From the NCBI GenBank assembly GCA_949282195.1, contig CASDOW010000006.1:20749-84748 (forward strand): a stretch of DNA of 64,000 bases, read 5' to 3'. Origin of the DNA: an uncultured bacterium. Lineage in GTDB: Bacteria; Cyanobacteriota; Vampirovibrionia; Gastranaerophilales; Gastranaerophilaceae. The notes beneath the pieces were generated by a model. That model was not told where the DNA came from. It did not search any database and saw only the letters and a program-made list of their open reading frames with translations. Below, in pieces: positions 52,833 through 61,593 of this stretch; position 1 is the first letter of the stretch; each line of letters opens with the position of its first letter. Made by a program: the position numbers and the translations under genes.

Positions 52833-54920
52833 TTAACCCTTAAAATAGAGTAATTTAACTTTTTTAAAGCCGAATAATGCATCTGTATATTCTGTATAAT
52901 CAAGTTTGTAGTGTTTGTTTAGATAATTTGTGCTAAAGCAAATTCTCTCTGTTGCATTTTTTTCGTCAATTGTTTTGGTATTCGGCAGTTTTATGAATTT
53001 AAAATAACAATTTAGTTCGTTATTTTTATCAAACCTTACGTTATTGTTTTCATCAACACTATATTTTGTATTTAATACATCATCAATGTTAAACACATTG
53101 TCGCTTTGAGAGTCATTTATTGCTATTATTAAATCGTATTTTTTTAATTTTTCTTGATTTATTAATGCGCTGTTTAAAAAATCTATGTTATATCCTTTAT
53201 TTTCAAGGGCTTTTATGTAAAATACCGATGACTCTAAGGGTTTTATTATTGCTATATTTTTTTCATTTTTATATTTATTTTCAATTGTGTTTTTTATTGT
53301 ATAGCCTGCTTTATACACAGGAATTATTTTATTTGAGAAAAAGTCATCAGACAGTTTATTTAAATCATAATTGTTTTGCCTAAGGTTAAAGCTAAGTTTT
53401 TTAAAGGGTATTCTTTGGATATAAAAAGGGATAAGCGTCATATAGAATATGCAAAAAAGTGCAATTAGCGGTTTTATAGGACCTTTTTTTGAATAAAGAA
53501 TTGCACAAACGCAAAAGCTTAAACATACAAAAGAAACAATAAATCTGATAGAAAAAATCATAAATGCGCAAGAACGGGCTAAAATAAGGATATTAATTAA
53601 AAAAGCGCAAGATAAAAGAAATAAAAGAATAGTTCTTTTGTTTTTATTGAAAAAGAATTTAAAAAACGAAATAAATATTGAAGGTAAGAATACCAAAAAG
53701 CCTAATATGCCAAAACCTGCAATTTGTTCGTCTGTTCCGATGTTGACTTCATATAGTTTGACATTCGCTCCTATGTTATAGGGAATATTAAACATTTTAT
53801 ATATTTCATTTTTTATGATTAAAATTTTATCGTTTAGATAAATTCCCCACTTAAATCCTGTAAAATCAAGCATTTGAACAATGAAATTAATAAGGTTTGA
53901 AATATATCCTTGAAATCCGCCCCAAAATTTGTGTCCTTGGTATGCTGCATTATTTGAAAAGGGATTGTGGAATTGCATAAAGTTTAAAATATAATTGTAA
54001 CTTGCAAAAATAATAAAATTAATTAAAAGAAAAATGATAAATAATTTTGTTTTTTCAAGTTTTTTATTTTTGTCAATTAAAATTTCATAGCCGATAATTA
54101 AACAAAAAAACCCAAAAAGGGCAATAATGCCGGTTGTTTTAGTGCCAATAGCAAGGCTTAGCGCTAAAGTTGAAAAATAAAGGCTGCTTTTAAAATTAAA
54201 CATAAAAAGGCTAAATGAGCATAATAACAGCGCTCCAACCAAAATATTGGTTTGCATGCTTGGTATTTGAACAATTATTGCGCTGAGAGAAGATAATATA
54301 AATATTGCAAACAGCCTTTTTCGATATGAAAATTTAAATTTTTCAAATATTTGCCACCCTGAAAGAATGACTAAAATATAGCTAAGATACGAAACAATTC
54401 CATAACCGTATAAATTCTTTTTAAATGCCAACATCCAAGCATATATTATTTCTGAATTTATGGGCATTATGAGTGCTCTTATATCATTAGTTTCAAAATG
54501 GAGAAGATTTTGATTTTTAACAAATTCCCAAGCCCTAAAAAAGTGGTATGTTTGGCTGTCAGGCTCTGCTGCGGGTGTTATTATTGCTAAAAATAAGGTT
54601 GAAAAAATAAGTACGATAAAAGACGCAAAAAGCAATGTTAAAGATTTATCTAATAGAATTGAATTTATAAATCTTTTTATATCAAAGTTTGGTTTTAGAA
54701 ATTTGCCTTTTTTAAATTTAAAAAAGGCAAAGCTTAAAATAAAATTTAAAAATGAAAAGATTAACAAATTTAGCCCGTTTATTGCGCTAAAAAAAGATAA
54801 AATCTCCATATTTAAAACAATTAAAGCAAAATATGCTATAAAAATAATTAAAAAATTACCGCACAAAGATGCAATTAAGTAAGATGAAAATAAGTTAAAA
54901 AGGATTGCACAAAAAAACAT
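52833..54920 (-). CDS. Large polytopic membrane protein, GT-C glycosyltransferase-like
   Basis: A 695-residue protein with about twelve hydrophobic segments over the first 510 residues and a soluble C-terminal domain (about 520-690). The loop after the fourth membrane segment reads TPAAEPDSQTYHFFRAWEF. Its acidic pair and following aromatic residues resemble the catalytic loop of GT-C enzymes (GT39/PMT). Overall it resembles bacterial 'hypothetical membrane proteins' of O-antigen or glycan assembly loci, but no adjacent polysaccharide genes are present. The start is predicted leaderless. Substrate unknown. Confidence 0.65.
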   Translation of the reverse strand: MFFCAILFNLFSSYLIASLCGNFLIIFIAYFALIVLNMEILSFFSAINGLNLLIFSFLNFILSFAFFKFKKGKFLKPNFDIKRFINSILLDKSLTLLFASFIVLIFSTLFLAIITPAAEPDSQTYHFFRAWEFVKNQNLLHFETNDIRALIMPINSEIIYAWMLAFKKNLYGYGIVSYLSYILVILSGWQIFEKFKFSYRKRLFAIFILSSLSAIIVQIPSMQTNILVGALLLCSFSLFMFNFKSSLYFSTLALSLAIGTKTTGIIALFGFFCLIIGYEILIDKNKKLEKTKLFIIFLLINFIIFASYNYILNFMQFHNPFSNNAAYQGHKFWGGFQGYISNLINFIVQMLDFTGFKWGIYLNDKILIIKNEIYKMFNIPYNIGANVKLYEVNIGTDEQIAGFGILGFLVFLPSIFISFFKFFFNKNKRTILLFLLSCAFLINILILARSCAFMIFSIRFIVSFVCLSFCVCAILYSKKGPIKPLIALFCIFYMTLIPFYIQRIPFKKLSFNLRQNNYDLNKLSDDFFSNKIIPVYKAGYTIKNTIENKYKNEKNIAIIKPLESSVFYIKALENKGYNIDFLNSALINQEKLKKYDLIIAINDSQSDNVFNIDDVLNTKYSVDENNNVRFDKNNELNCYFKFIKLPNTKTIDEKNATERICFSTNYLNKHYKLDYTEYTDALFGFKKVKLLYFKG

Positions 54921-54926
54921 ATTGAA

Positions 54927-54956
54927 ATTCTACATTAATTTAGCAATAATTTGCAA
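54927..54956 (-). promoter_or_regulatory. Promoter of the GT-C-like gene, predicted leaderless
   Basis: On the minus strand: TTGCAA (54956-54951), 18 bases, TAGAAT (54932-54927), six bases, ATG 54920. No Shine-Dalgarno. Confidence 0.6.
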
Positions 54957-54959
54957 GAT

Positions 54960-55289
54960 TTATGTAATTAAAAAATGTCTTTTTATCAGTTCTCGTTTAT
55001 TTTTTTTAAAATCTTCATAATTCATATAGGATTTTAAAAAACCGTCTTTCAAAATTATTGCAAGATATGCTAAAACTTCGCTTTGTAGATTAAAAAGTTT
55101 GAATTTATCTTCAATAAGATAAGATATGAATTTTTTAGAGCAGATATTTTGGACTTTTTCCATGTTTAGTCCGATTTTTTTCCCGTCTTGGATTTTATCT
55201 ATAATTTTATTGCAAAAATCGTCATCAATGATTTTTTTGTTGATAACAAAAACAATTTCTTTGTTTTGAATTGTTTCGATAAAATCCAT
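54960..55289 (-). CDS. STAS-like protein (anti-sigma-factor-antagonist fold), tentative
   Basis: A 109-residue protein. The succession IVFVINKKIID, FCNKIIDKIQDGKKIGLNMEKVQNICSKKFISYLIED and LFNLQSEVLAYLAIIL has the strand-helix-strand spacing of a STAS domain, in which the phosphorylatable Ser normally follows the 'LDLSxVxxIDS' strand. Here that strand reads GLNMEKVQNICSKKF, with Cys-Ser at the site. An AGGGTGA ribosome site is present. It is divergent from the PAS pseudokinase gene. Identification rests on pattern only. Confidence 0.5.
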   Translation of the reverse strand: MDFIETIQNKEIVFVINKKIIDDDFCNKIIDKIQDGKKIGLNMEKVQNICSKKFISYLIEDKFKLFNLQSEVLAYLAIILKDGFLKSYMNYEDFKKNKRELIKRHFLIT

Positions 55290-55427
55290 TTTGTCACCCT
55301 GTAATATCTATTGTCATATTAAATTATTAAAATGAAAATGTTAATTATTACAAAGAATAGCTTTTCTATAACTTTTGTTTAATTAAAAACCATGGTAAGA
55401 TTAGTTCAAAAAGAGTGTTATAAGTAG

Positions 55428-56573
55428 ATGAAATTATTAGATTATTTTAAAAAACCAAAAGAAGAAAAAAGTTTTGATATTCTGCCTGACGGCGTGTTTA
55501 CATTAGAAGAAGACGGAAAAATCATTGATGTTAACAATAAAATCTTAGAAATATATAAGACAACAAAATTCAATATTATAGGTCGTTATTTTTCGGACTT
55601 TGTTGAAAATGGAACATCAATTTTAAATGAAATTACTCAAAATGGTTCAAGTGCTTCTGTTAAAGCTATTATAAAAAATGAAAAAAATGACGAAGAAAAA
55701 AGAATATTTCTTGAAATAACTGCAACAAGGATAATTGAAGATTCTAAGGTTTTTGTTTGTGTAAGAAATGTTACCAATAGGCAAAAGGAGCAAATAAACA
55801 TAAATGAAAAATATGCAGCAGCTCAGAAAATAATAGACGGAAAAAACGATTTTCTTTTGGAGTCTTCAGGGGCTGTTTTGTCTAATTTAGTTTCAATAAA
55901 TGGATTTTCAAGAGCGCTTTTAGATGGAATTGGCGGAGCGTTATCAGAAAAACAAGAAAAATATTTAAATATAATAAATACAAATTCAAATAATTTAAGC
56001 TATGATTTAGAAAAATTGTTTGCTTTGTTTAAATTGGAATCTAAAAAAGTTGAATATAACAACAAAACTTTTGATTTAATCAGTCTTATTAAGTCAATTG
56101 AAAGAGTTTATCAAAAGGATTTTAAAGATAGAAAGATTATCTTTTCGCTTGATTATAGAGCCTTGACTCAAAGAGATTGCTGTTTGGATTCTGAAGCGGT
56201 TGAATACATGTTAAGATGCGTTATGGACGTATTTTTAAGATTTTCTAATTTGGGAAAATGCACCCTTAATATCGGACATCCTCCTGTTGATTTTTTAAAA
56301 ACCAGAGATTTTATTGCAAATGATTCTTTGGATAGTGAAAAATATGTTCTTTTTGAAGCCAAAATTACAGATATTGTATTTAATCAAGAAGAATTAGATA
56401 ACATATTTAATACATACTACAAAAGTTTAACAAAACGTCCGATAGGTCTTAGAGCTACGCTTAATATCCTAAAAATATATACGACGGATTTTGGCGGAGA
56501 TATGTGGGTGTATTCTAAGGAAAATTTTGGTACAATGATTACATTCGTATTACCTTTAAGAATGGATGGATAA
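55428..56573 (+). CDS. PAS-domain histidine-kinase-like protein lacking the H and N boxes
   Basis: A 381-residue cytoplasmic protein. A PAS domain spans about residues 12-120 ([25 protein letters not shown], then [15 protein letters not shown]). A dimerisation helix follows at about 140-215, with [27 protein letters not shown]. The position of the phospho-acceptor His of the usual 'SHELRTPL' is Ser-Gly here. An ATPase-like domain (225-378) keeps [10 protein letters not shown] at its end but lacks the Asn of the N box ([13 protein letters not shown]). It is most likely a signalling pseudokinase. It lies 11 bases before the ABC ATPase gene, so the two are probably co-transcribed. Confidence 0.75.
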   Translation: MKLLDYFKKPKEEKSFDILPDGVFTLEEDGKIIDVNNKILEIYKTTKFNIIGRYFSDFVENGTSILNEITQNGSSASVKAIIKNEKNDEEKRIFLEITATRIIEDSKVFVCVRNVTNRQKEQININEKYAAAQKIIDGKNDFLLESSGAVLSNLVSINGFSRALLDGIGGALSEKQEKYLNIINTNSNNLSYDLEKLFALFKLESKKVEYNNKTFDLISLIKSIERVYQKDFKDRKIIFSLDYRALTQRDCCLDSEAVEYMLRCVMDVFLRFSNLGKCTLNIGHPPVDFLKTRDFIANDSLDSEKYVLFEAKITDIVFNQEELDNIFNTYYKSLTKRPIGLRATLNILKIYTTDFGGDMWVYSKENFGTMITFVLPLRMDG

Positions 56574-56584
56574 AAAGGGTTTTA

Positions 56585-57679
56585 ATGGCAGAGGTAGTTT
56601 TAGAAAACATTTCCAAAAGTTTTGGCGATAGAGAAATTTTAAAAAACATCAATTTAAAAATCGAAGACGGGGAATTTATTGTTCTTGTCGGTGCTTCAGG
56701 CTGTGGAAAATCCACTCTTTTAAGAATGATTACAGGGCTTGAAGTGCAAAGTGAGGGTGATATTTATATTGATAATAAATTAGTTAATAATGTCGCTCCG
56801 AAAGACAGAAATATTGCTATGGTCTTTCAAAATTATGCTCTTTATCCGCATTTGAATGTTAAGGAAAATATTTCGCTTGGTTTAAAAGTTAGGAACATGG
56901 CAAAATGTGAAATTGAAAGACGTGTTCAAAGGGCAGCGGAAACGCTTGTTTTAGAGGATTATTTAAAATCTAAGCCAAAAGAACTATCCGGCGGACAAAG
57001 GCAAAGAGTTGCGCTTGCAAGGGCAATGGTTAGAGAACCAAAGGTGTTTTTAATGGATGAGCCTTTGTCTAATTTAGATGCAAAACTAAGAATGTATATG
57101 CGTTCTGAGATTAAAAAATTACATAAAAAATTAAAAACTACTTTTATATATGTTACTCACGACCAAACAGAAGCGTTAACCATGGGTGATAGAATCGTGG
57201 TTTTAAATAACGGCGTAATTCAGCAGGTGGATACACCATATAACATATATAATTACCCAAAAAATGTTTTTGTGGCTTCTTTTATGGGTTCTGCTCCCAT
57301 GAATATCATTGAAGCTGAAGTTAAAGACGGGTTTTTAACTTTTGGAAATGTAATAATAGGAGTTGAGTCTTTACCTTATAAGTTTGAAAAGGATAAAAAA
57401 TTATATATTGGAGTAAGACCTGAAAGCGTTGTTTCGTCATACGACCCTTCTTATCATTTCAATTTAATTAAATTTACATCAAAAGTAATTTTTGAGGAAA
57501 ATTTAGGTTCATATAAGAATATATATTTTGATTTTAACGGTAAGGAATTTTGTTCAGTTACAAATTCTCAAGTTCCAAAATCAGCTGAATTACAATTTTC
57601 AATAAATCCAAAAGATTTGCATTTTTTTGATTATGAAACGCAAGAACTTTTAAATAGAAAAGAAGAATTTTTTATTTAA
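56585..57679 (+). CDS. MalK/UgpC/MsmX-type ABC transporter ATPase
   Basis: A 364-residue ATPase of sugar-type ABC importers. All nucleotide-binding motifs are intact: Walker [11 protein letters not shown]-loop [11 protein letters not shown], signature [15 protein letters not shown], Walker [13 protein letters not shown] and switch THD. A C-terminal TOBE/OB regulatory domain is present from about residue 235. The usual permeases and binding protein are not encoded nearby. Enzymes of this type (MsmX) can serve several transporters. It converges on leuA with an eight-base overlap and follows the pseudokinase gene. Confidence 0.92.
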   Translation: MAEVVLENISKSFGDREILKNINLKIEDGEFIVLVGASGCGKSTLLRMITGLEVQSEGDIYIDNKLVNNVAPKDRNIAMVFQNYALYPHLNVKENISLGLKVRNMAKCEIERRVQRAAETLVLEDYLKSKPKELSGGQRQRVALARAMVREPKVFLMDEPLSNLDAKLRMYMRSEIKKLHKKLKTTFIYVTHDQTEALTMGDRIVVLNNGVIQQVDTPYNIYNYPKNVFVASFMGSAPMNIIEAEVKDGFLTFGNVIIGVESLPYKFEKDKKLYIGVRPESVVSSYDPSYHFNLIKFTSKVIFEENLGSYKNIYFDFNGKEFCSVTNSQVPKSAELQFSINPKDLHFFDYETQELLNRKEEFFI

Positions 57680-59225
57680 TTATTTGATTTAGCGCATTAA
57701 AAATTGCTTTAACATTAGCTAAGGCAGTAGAGGTATCTATTGCTCTGCCTATAATTACATTGTTATTATCATCAAGCATAGATATAGCGCTCATTGCCCT
57801 TGCGCTTGAACCTTTTTCGTCGCCGTCAAGAGAATATTGCTTGTAATATGAAAGAGTTGTTTTGAAGCCTAATTTTGCTAAACCGTTTAAGCAAGCGTCC
57901 AGTGGACCGTTTCCTTGTCCTATTACTTCTTTTCTTTCACCTTTAAAATTAAAGAATAAGTCAAAAATACCTTTTTCGATTTGTTTGAATGAAATTAATT
58001 CAAAAGCACCTTCAATATTACATATTTTATTAAAGTATAAGTCAAGGATTTCTTCTTGAGTTAGTTCACCTTTTTCTTCCGCTAAATTTTTAGCAATTGG
58101 TGTAAGATAGATTGATTCTTGAATGGTAATGGGATATTTAAGGGCTTTAATGATGTCATAAATTGCAGTTTTACCGGATTGAGAAGTAAAGCCGATTTTT
58201 TCATCATCATATCTTCCGATTAAGCTTGGATTTATTGGTCTATATGCGCCAAAATCCATGTCTTTTGTTTTAATTGCACCGTCTTGATGTATTCCGGACC
58301 TGTGTGCTAAAGCCTCAGGACCAATTAGAGGTGCTTTTTCATATATTTTTACATGGGACATTTGAGAAATTGTAAGCGCTGTTTCATAAATTTTTGATAA
58401 ATTTATTCCTGTGTCCACTCCTGAATTGTGAAGTGCTACCGCTACTTGGTTAAAATCTGTGTTGCCCGCTCTTTCTCCTAAGCCGTTTAAGCAACATTCC
58501 AACTGTCCTGCTCCTGAAAAATAGCTTTCAACGGTTGTTGCCGTTGCCATACCTAAATCATTGTGATTGTGAACAGATATAATCGCATGTTCAGGTAAAT
58601 TTTCTTTTACCTTTATCATCATATCCAAAAATCTTTTAGGGCGATATCTTTCAACTGTGTTTGGAAGATTGATTGTAGTTGCCCCTTTTAGAACAATTTC
58701 TTTTAAAACTTCAATAACAAAATCAAGATTTTCAAAGCAATCTCCAAAATGTTCAACGGAAAATTCTATATCTGCATTTTTGTTTGTTTTTAATAAGTTT
58801 TGCGCTGCATATTCAACTGCATTAATTGCAAGAGCGGCAACTTCATCTTGTTTTTTGTTTAAAACATGTTCCATATGAAACGGGGATAGTGTAATAAATG
58901 TGTGCAACCTTGGGTTTTTGGCATGTTTAAGTGCTTCAAGAGCTCTATTTATATCGTTTTTATTTGCACGAGCCAGAACTGATACTTTTGTATTTTCATT
59001 TGCTTTTTGCGCTAAAGCGATGCAAGAGTCAAAATCCATTTGAGATGAAGCAGGAAAGCCGATTTCAATTGCAGGAATTCCTAATTCAACAATTTTATCG
59101 AAGATGAATAATTTTTCTTTTAAACTCCAAGGTTTTTTTAGTGACTGATTTCCGTCTCTTAAAGTTATATCGTAAAAATATGGTTGTTTTAATTGATTTT
59201 GCGGTTGATTTTGATTTCTTTGCAT
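57672..59225 (-). CDS. leuA: 2-isopropylmalate synthase
   Basis: A 517-residue enzyme for the first committed step of leucine synthesis, condensing acetyl-CoA with 2-oxoisovalerate. The TIM barrel shows [20 protein letters not shown] (metal-binding Arg-Asp), [12 protein letters not shown], the metal-ligand pair [11 protein letters not shown] and [14 protein letters not shown]. The C-terminal LeuA regulatory domain is present (about 385-515, with [16 protein letters not shown] and [21 protein letters not shown]). Homocitrate or citramalate synthase activity is possible in this family, but the GNQSL start and full regulatory domain favour LeuA. No other leucine genes are adjacent. Confidence 0.9.
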   Translation of the reverse strand: MQRNQNQPQNQLKQPYFYDITLRDGNQSLKKPWSLKEKLFIFDKIVELGIPAIEIGFPASSQMDFDSCIALAQKANENTKVSVLARANKNDINRALEALKHAKNPRLHTFITLSPFHMEHVLNKKQDEVAALAINAVEYAAQNLLKTNKNADIEFSVEHFGDCFENLDFVIEVLKEIVLKGATTINLPNTVERYRPKRFLDMMIKVKENLPEHAIISVHNHNDLGMATATTVESYFSGAGQLECCLNGLGERAGNTDFNQVAVALHNSGVDTGINLSKIYETALTISQMSHVKIYEKAPLIGPEALAHRSGIHQDGAIKTKDMDFGAYRPINPSLIGRYDDEKIGFTSQSGKTAIYDIIKALKYPITIQESIYLTPIAKNLAEEKGELTQEEILDLYFNKICNIEGAFELISFKQIEKGIFDLFFNFKGERKEVIGQGNGPLDACLNGLAKLGFKTTLSYYKQYSLDGDEKGSSARAMSAISMLDDNNNVIIGRAIDTSTALANVKAIFNALNQIIK

Positions 59226-59397
59226 ATTCTTAATATCCTAAGGGTTTATTTTTAACTGCTTTTTGATATAATAAATTCTAGTCTAAAAAACATTTGTGAG
59301 CAAATGGGGATTTGTAAAAATTTGTTAAAGTATATTATTGGTTAAAGCAAATTTTTTTATTCATCATTGTTAGAGATTATGTATTAAAAGAGTATTT

Positions 59398-60024
59398 ATG
59401 AAAATAAACAGCGTACAACAACAAAATTTCAAAGGAAGCATTACGAATAAGGTAGGCAAGTTTATTGTAGACCACCCTGTTGAGGTTGCAGGACTTGCAG
59501 GTTGCTCCGTTATAGCACAAAAAATTGTTATGTCAGGGTCTGAAGCGGTTATTGGACCGGTAATGGATATTGGAATAGGAAAAGCAATAACCAAAATAAC
59601 AAAAGAAAAAGACGGTAGAACAAATCAAAGTTCAAAAGTTCAAGCAATTAGGACGTTTGCTCAGTCTGTTGGCGGCACTATTGTTGGTGTTGGTGTTCGC
59701 GCAGTTTGTATAACAGGGGCAGTTGCCGCGTGCATGAAAATCGGTTCAAAAGCAGGCTCTAAGATAGGCGAAGTTCTAAATCCTGTTACAGAGAAATTAA
59801 CTAAAGAAAATGATTTATATAAATATACAGATAAGATGAGTGCTTGGGGTAAAGCAATCGGCGGCGCTTTAGCTACTTTGGTTATGCTTGTTACAAATTT
59901 TATAATTGATGCACCATTTATTAATTTTATAAATAAAAAGGTTTCTGAAAAAGTTTTAAAAAAGCCGACCGTTGAAAATACGCAACAGCAAAATGATACA
60001 CAAAATGCAAAGGAGGCTAAATAA
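59398..60024 (+). CDS. Ala/Gly-rich multi-pass membrane protein with N-terminal FKG motif
   Basis: A 208-residue protein. The N terminus MKINSVQQQNFKGSITNK has a Phe-x-Gly motif after a polar stretch, like ISFDG in the giant GH13 enzyme. Hydrophobic Ala/Gly/Val-rich segments lie near residues 22-38, 83-110 and 146-172. The C-terminal tail is polar (ENTQQQNDTQNAKEAK). The stop overlaps the next start as TAATG, so translation is coupled. It resembles the pair at 37619/38650 in organisation. No family recognised. Confidence 0.65.
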   Translation: MKINSVQQQNFKGSITNKVGKFIVDHPVEVAGLAGCSVIAQKIVMSGSEAVIGPVMDIGIGKAITKITKEKDGRTNQSSKVQAIRTFAQSVGGTIVGVGVRAVCITGAVAACMKIGSKAGSKIGEVLNPVTEKLTKENDLYKYTDKMSAWGKAIGGALATLVMLVTNFIIDAPFINFINKKVSEKVLKKPTVENTQQQNDTQNAKEAK

Positions 60025-60734
60025 TGGGTTTTGATTTGGCTAAATTTGTAAATAATTTTAATCCGGAAGGAAAAACCGGTAATGTTTTATTAATATTAAA
60101 TGCGGCCGGCATGTTATTTGCTGCTGCAAGTAATACATTTGCGGCTGCCGCAGATAAAAATACTTCAGCTGAAGATAAAAAATTCTTAGTTCCTTCAGGA
60201 GTTGTTACAGGTGTTGCAAACATTGCGCTGTATTACAAGCTTACTCAAAAAATTATAGATAGGCTTAAAGGTATTACCGAAGATATGTTGAATAATTTAA
60301 CACCTGAAGAATTGACGCAAAAAGCAACACAGGTTGCGAAAGCAAAAATTAATAAAGCCGAAAAAGGTTTGTTTAATACAGGTTTATTCAAAAAAACGCC
60401 TGAAATGATTGAAAGCATGAAGAAAACCTTGCTAGACGGTGATGTTGCTACTGAATTTGCTAAAAAAGAATTTAGAGGAAAGCTTAAAGACGGAGCTTCC
60501 GTTATGGGCGCTTTTGCAGGTGCTGTTATAGGCTGCGCAATCATTACTCCTATTGTACGTGATATTAGTGCTTATTTTGTGCAAAAGGGTTTGGAAAAAA
60601 GAAATCCAAAATTTAAAGAAGCTCCTTATAAGCCATATTTTGACCCTGCTCATATTGAAAGCAGAAGATACGGACAACTGCAAATACCTATGAAAAATTA
60701 CATGGCATTTACACGCAGAGGAATGAAAGTGTAA
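60024..60734 (+). CDS. Ala/Gly-rich multi-pass membrane protein, coupled partner
   Basis: A 236-residue protein with hydrophobic segments near residues 18-42 (GNVLLILNAAGMLFAAASNTF), 57-75 (LVPSGVVTGVANIALYY) and 153-180 (GASVMGAFAGAVIGCAIITPIV). A basic, helical region lies between them, and the C-terminal tail is Tyr/Arg-rich (KPYFDPAHIESRRYGQLQIP). An AAGGAGG site lies in the end of the upstream gene, with which it overlaps by TAATG. No family recognised. Confidence 0.65.
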   Translation: MGFDLAKFVNNFNPEGKTGNVLLILNAAGMLFAAASNTFAAAADKNTSAEDKKFLVPSGVVTGVANIALYYKLTQKIIDRLKGITEDMLNNLTPEELTQKATQVAKAKINKAEKGLFNTGLFKKTPEMIESMKKTLLDGDVATEFAKKEFRGKLKDGASVMGAFAGAVIGCAIITPIVRDISAYFVQKGLEKRNPKFKEAPYKPYFDPAHIESRRYGQLQIPMKNYMAFTRRGMKV

Positions 60735-60741
60735 TATAAAA

Positions 60742-61410
60742 CTAAGTGTTATCTTTGACCAGTTTTATTAATTCCACAAAGCGTTTAGATAGTTCAACCT
60801 GTGAAATTTTGAGTTCTCGGGCTATGTCTGTTTGGTTGAGCTTTTTAACATATCTTAGAGAAAATATTTTATAGTAGTTTTTTGTGGGATGTTGCTCGTC
60901 TATTTGTTTAATTAATTTAACTAATTTTTCAATGGTGTGTTCAGAAATTCTTTTTTGAGGGCAGAACTCGATAGGATCAATAAGCCCGTCAGTTGAATCA
61001 TATTTTTCACTTCTTTGAATTTCTTCTTTAAGGTTTATAATTTGTTCATTAATTCTGTTTCGTTCGATTTCTTGATTTATGAATTCTTTTTCATCAAGCG
61101 GTGATTGCTTTTTGACGCTTACTATTTCATCTTTTAACTTTGCACTTTGCTCAATTTGTTTGTATATTCTTGTTTCATCAAATTTTTGTTTTTCTTTTAT
61201 TATTTGATCCATACAAGAATCGCAAATCATTTGCAAATGACGTCTTAGTCTTGACATATCTCTTATTGCGTCAATTAAAAGATATGATTTTTTGTATATT
61301 GCTTCACAAAAAAGCTCTATCAATTCTTCATTTCCTTTGAATTTTGAGCTTTCTCTGATGACGGATTCAATTAAGGCTTTATGTTCTTTATTTATTTGTA
61401 ATTTTTTCAT
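60742..61410 (-). CDS. Sigma-70-region-4-like DNA-binding protein
   Basis: A 222-residue, highly charged helical protein. The last ~60 residues resemble sigma region 4 or a LuxR-like helix-turn-helix: YYKIFSLRYVKKLNQTDIARELKISQVELSKRFVELIKLV, where TDIARELKISQVELSKR is the helix-turn-helix. The first 100 residues could be a divergent region 2-like helical bundle (FCEAIYKKSYLLIDAIRDMSRLRRHLQ), but no clear -10 recognition motif is seen. A long coiled coil joins the two. It could be an alternative sigma factor, an anti-sigma-linked regulator or a phage-type activator. Confidence 0.6.
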   Translation of the reverse strand: MKKLQINKEHKALIESVIRESSKFKGNEELIELFCEAIYKKSYLLIDAIRDMSRLRRHLQMICDSCMDQIIKEKQKFDETRIYKQIEQSAKLKDEIVSVKKQSPLDEKEFINQEIERNRINEQIINLKEEIQRSEKYDSTDGLIDPIEFCPQKRISEHTIEKLVKLIKQIDEQHPTKNYYKIFSLRYVKKLNQTDIARELKISQVELSKRFVELIKLVKDNT

Positions 61411-61527
61411 AATATTTTCTCTTTAATAAAATATTAGTATAAATTTTCTTAATATGACAGTTTGTAATAATTTTTGTAACATTTCATTGTAAAAAACTAA
61501 AGCAATTATAGTATTTTGTTAAAATTT

Positions 61528-61556
61528 TTGGCTTTGTAGCTTTTTAGATATATAAT
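61528..61556 (+). promoter_or_regulatory. Promoter of the Omp85 gene
   Basis: TTGGCT (61528-61533), 17 bases, perfect TATAAT (61551-61556). The predicted leader is about 30 bases. Only a weak GGAAT-type site precedes the ATG. Confidence 0.65.
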
Positions 61557-61593
61557 AGTATTTAGATAATTATCTTATATTGACTTGGAATAG

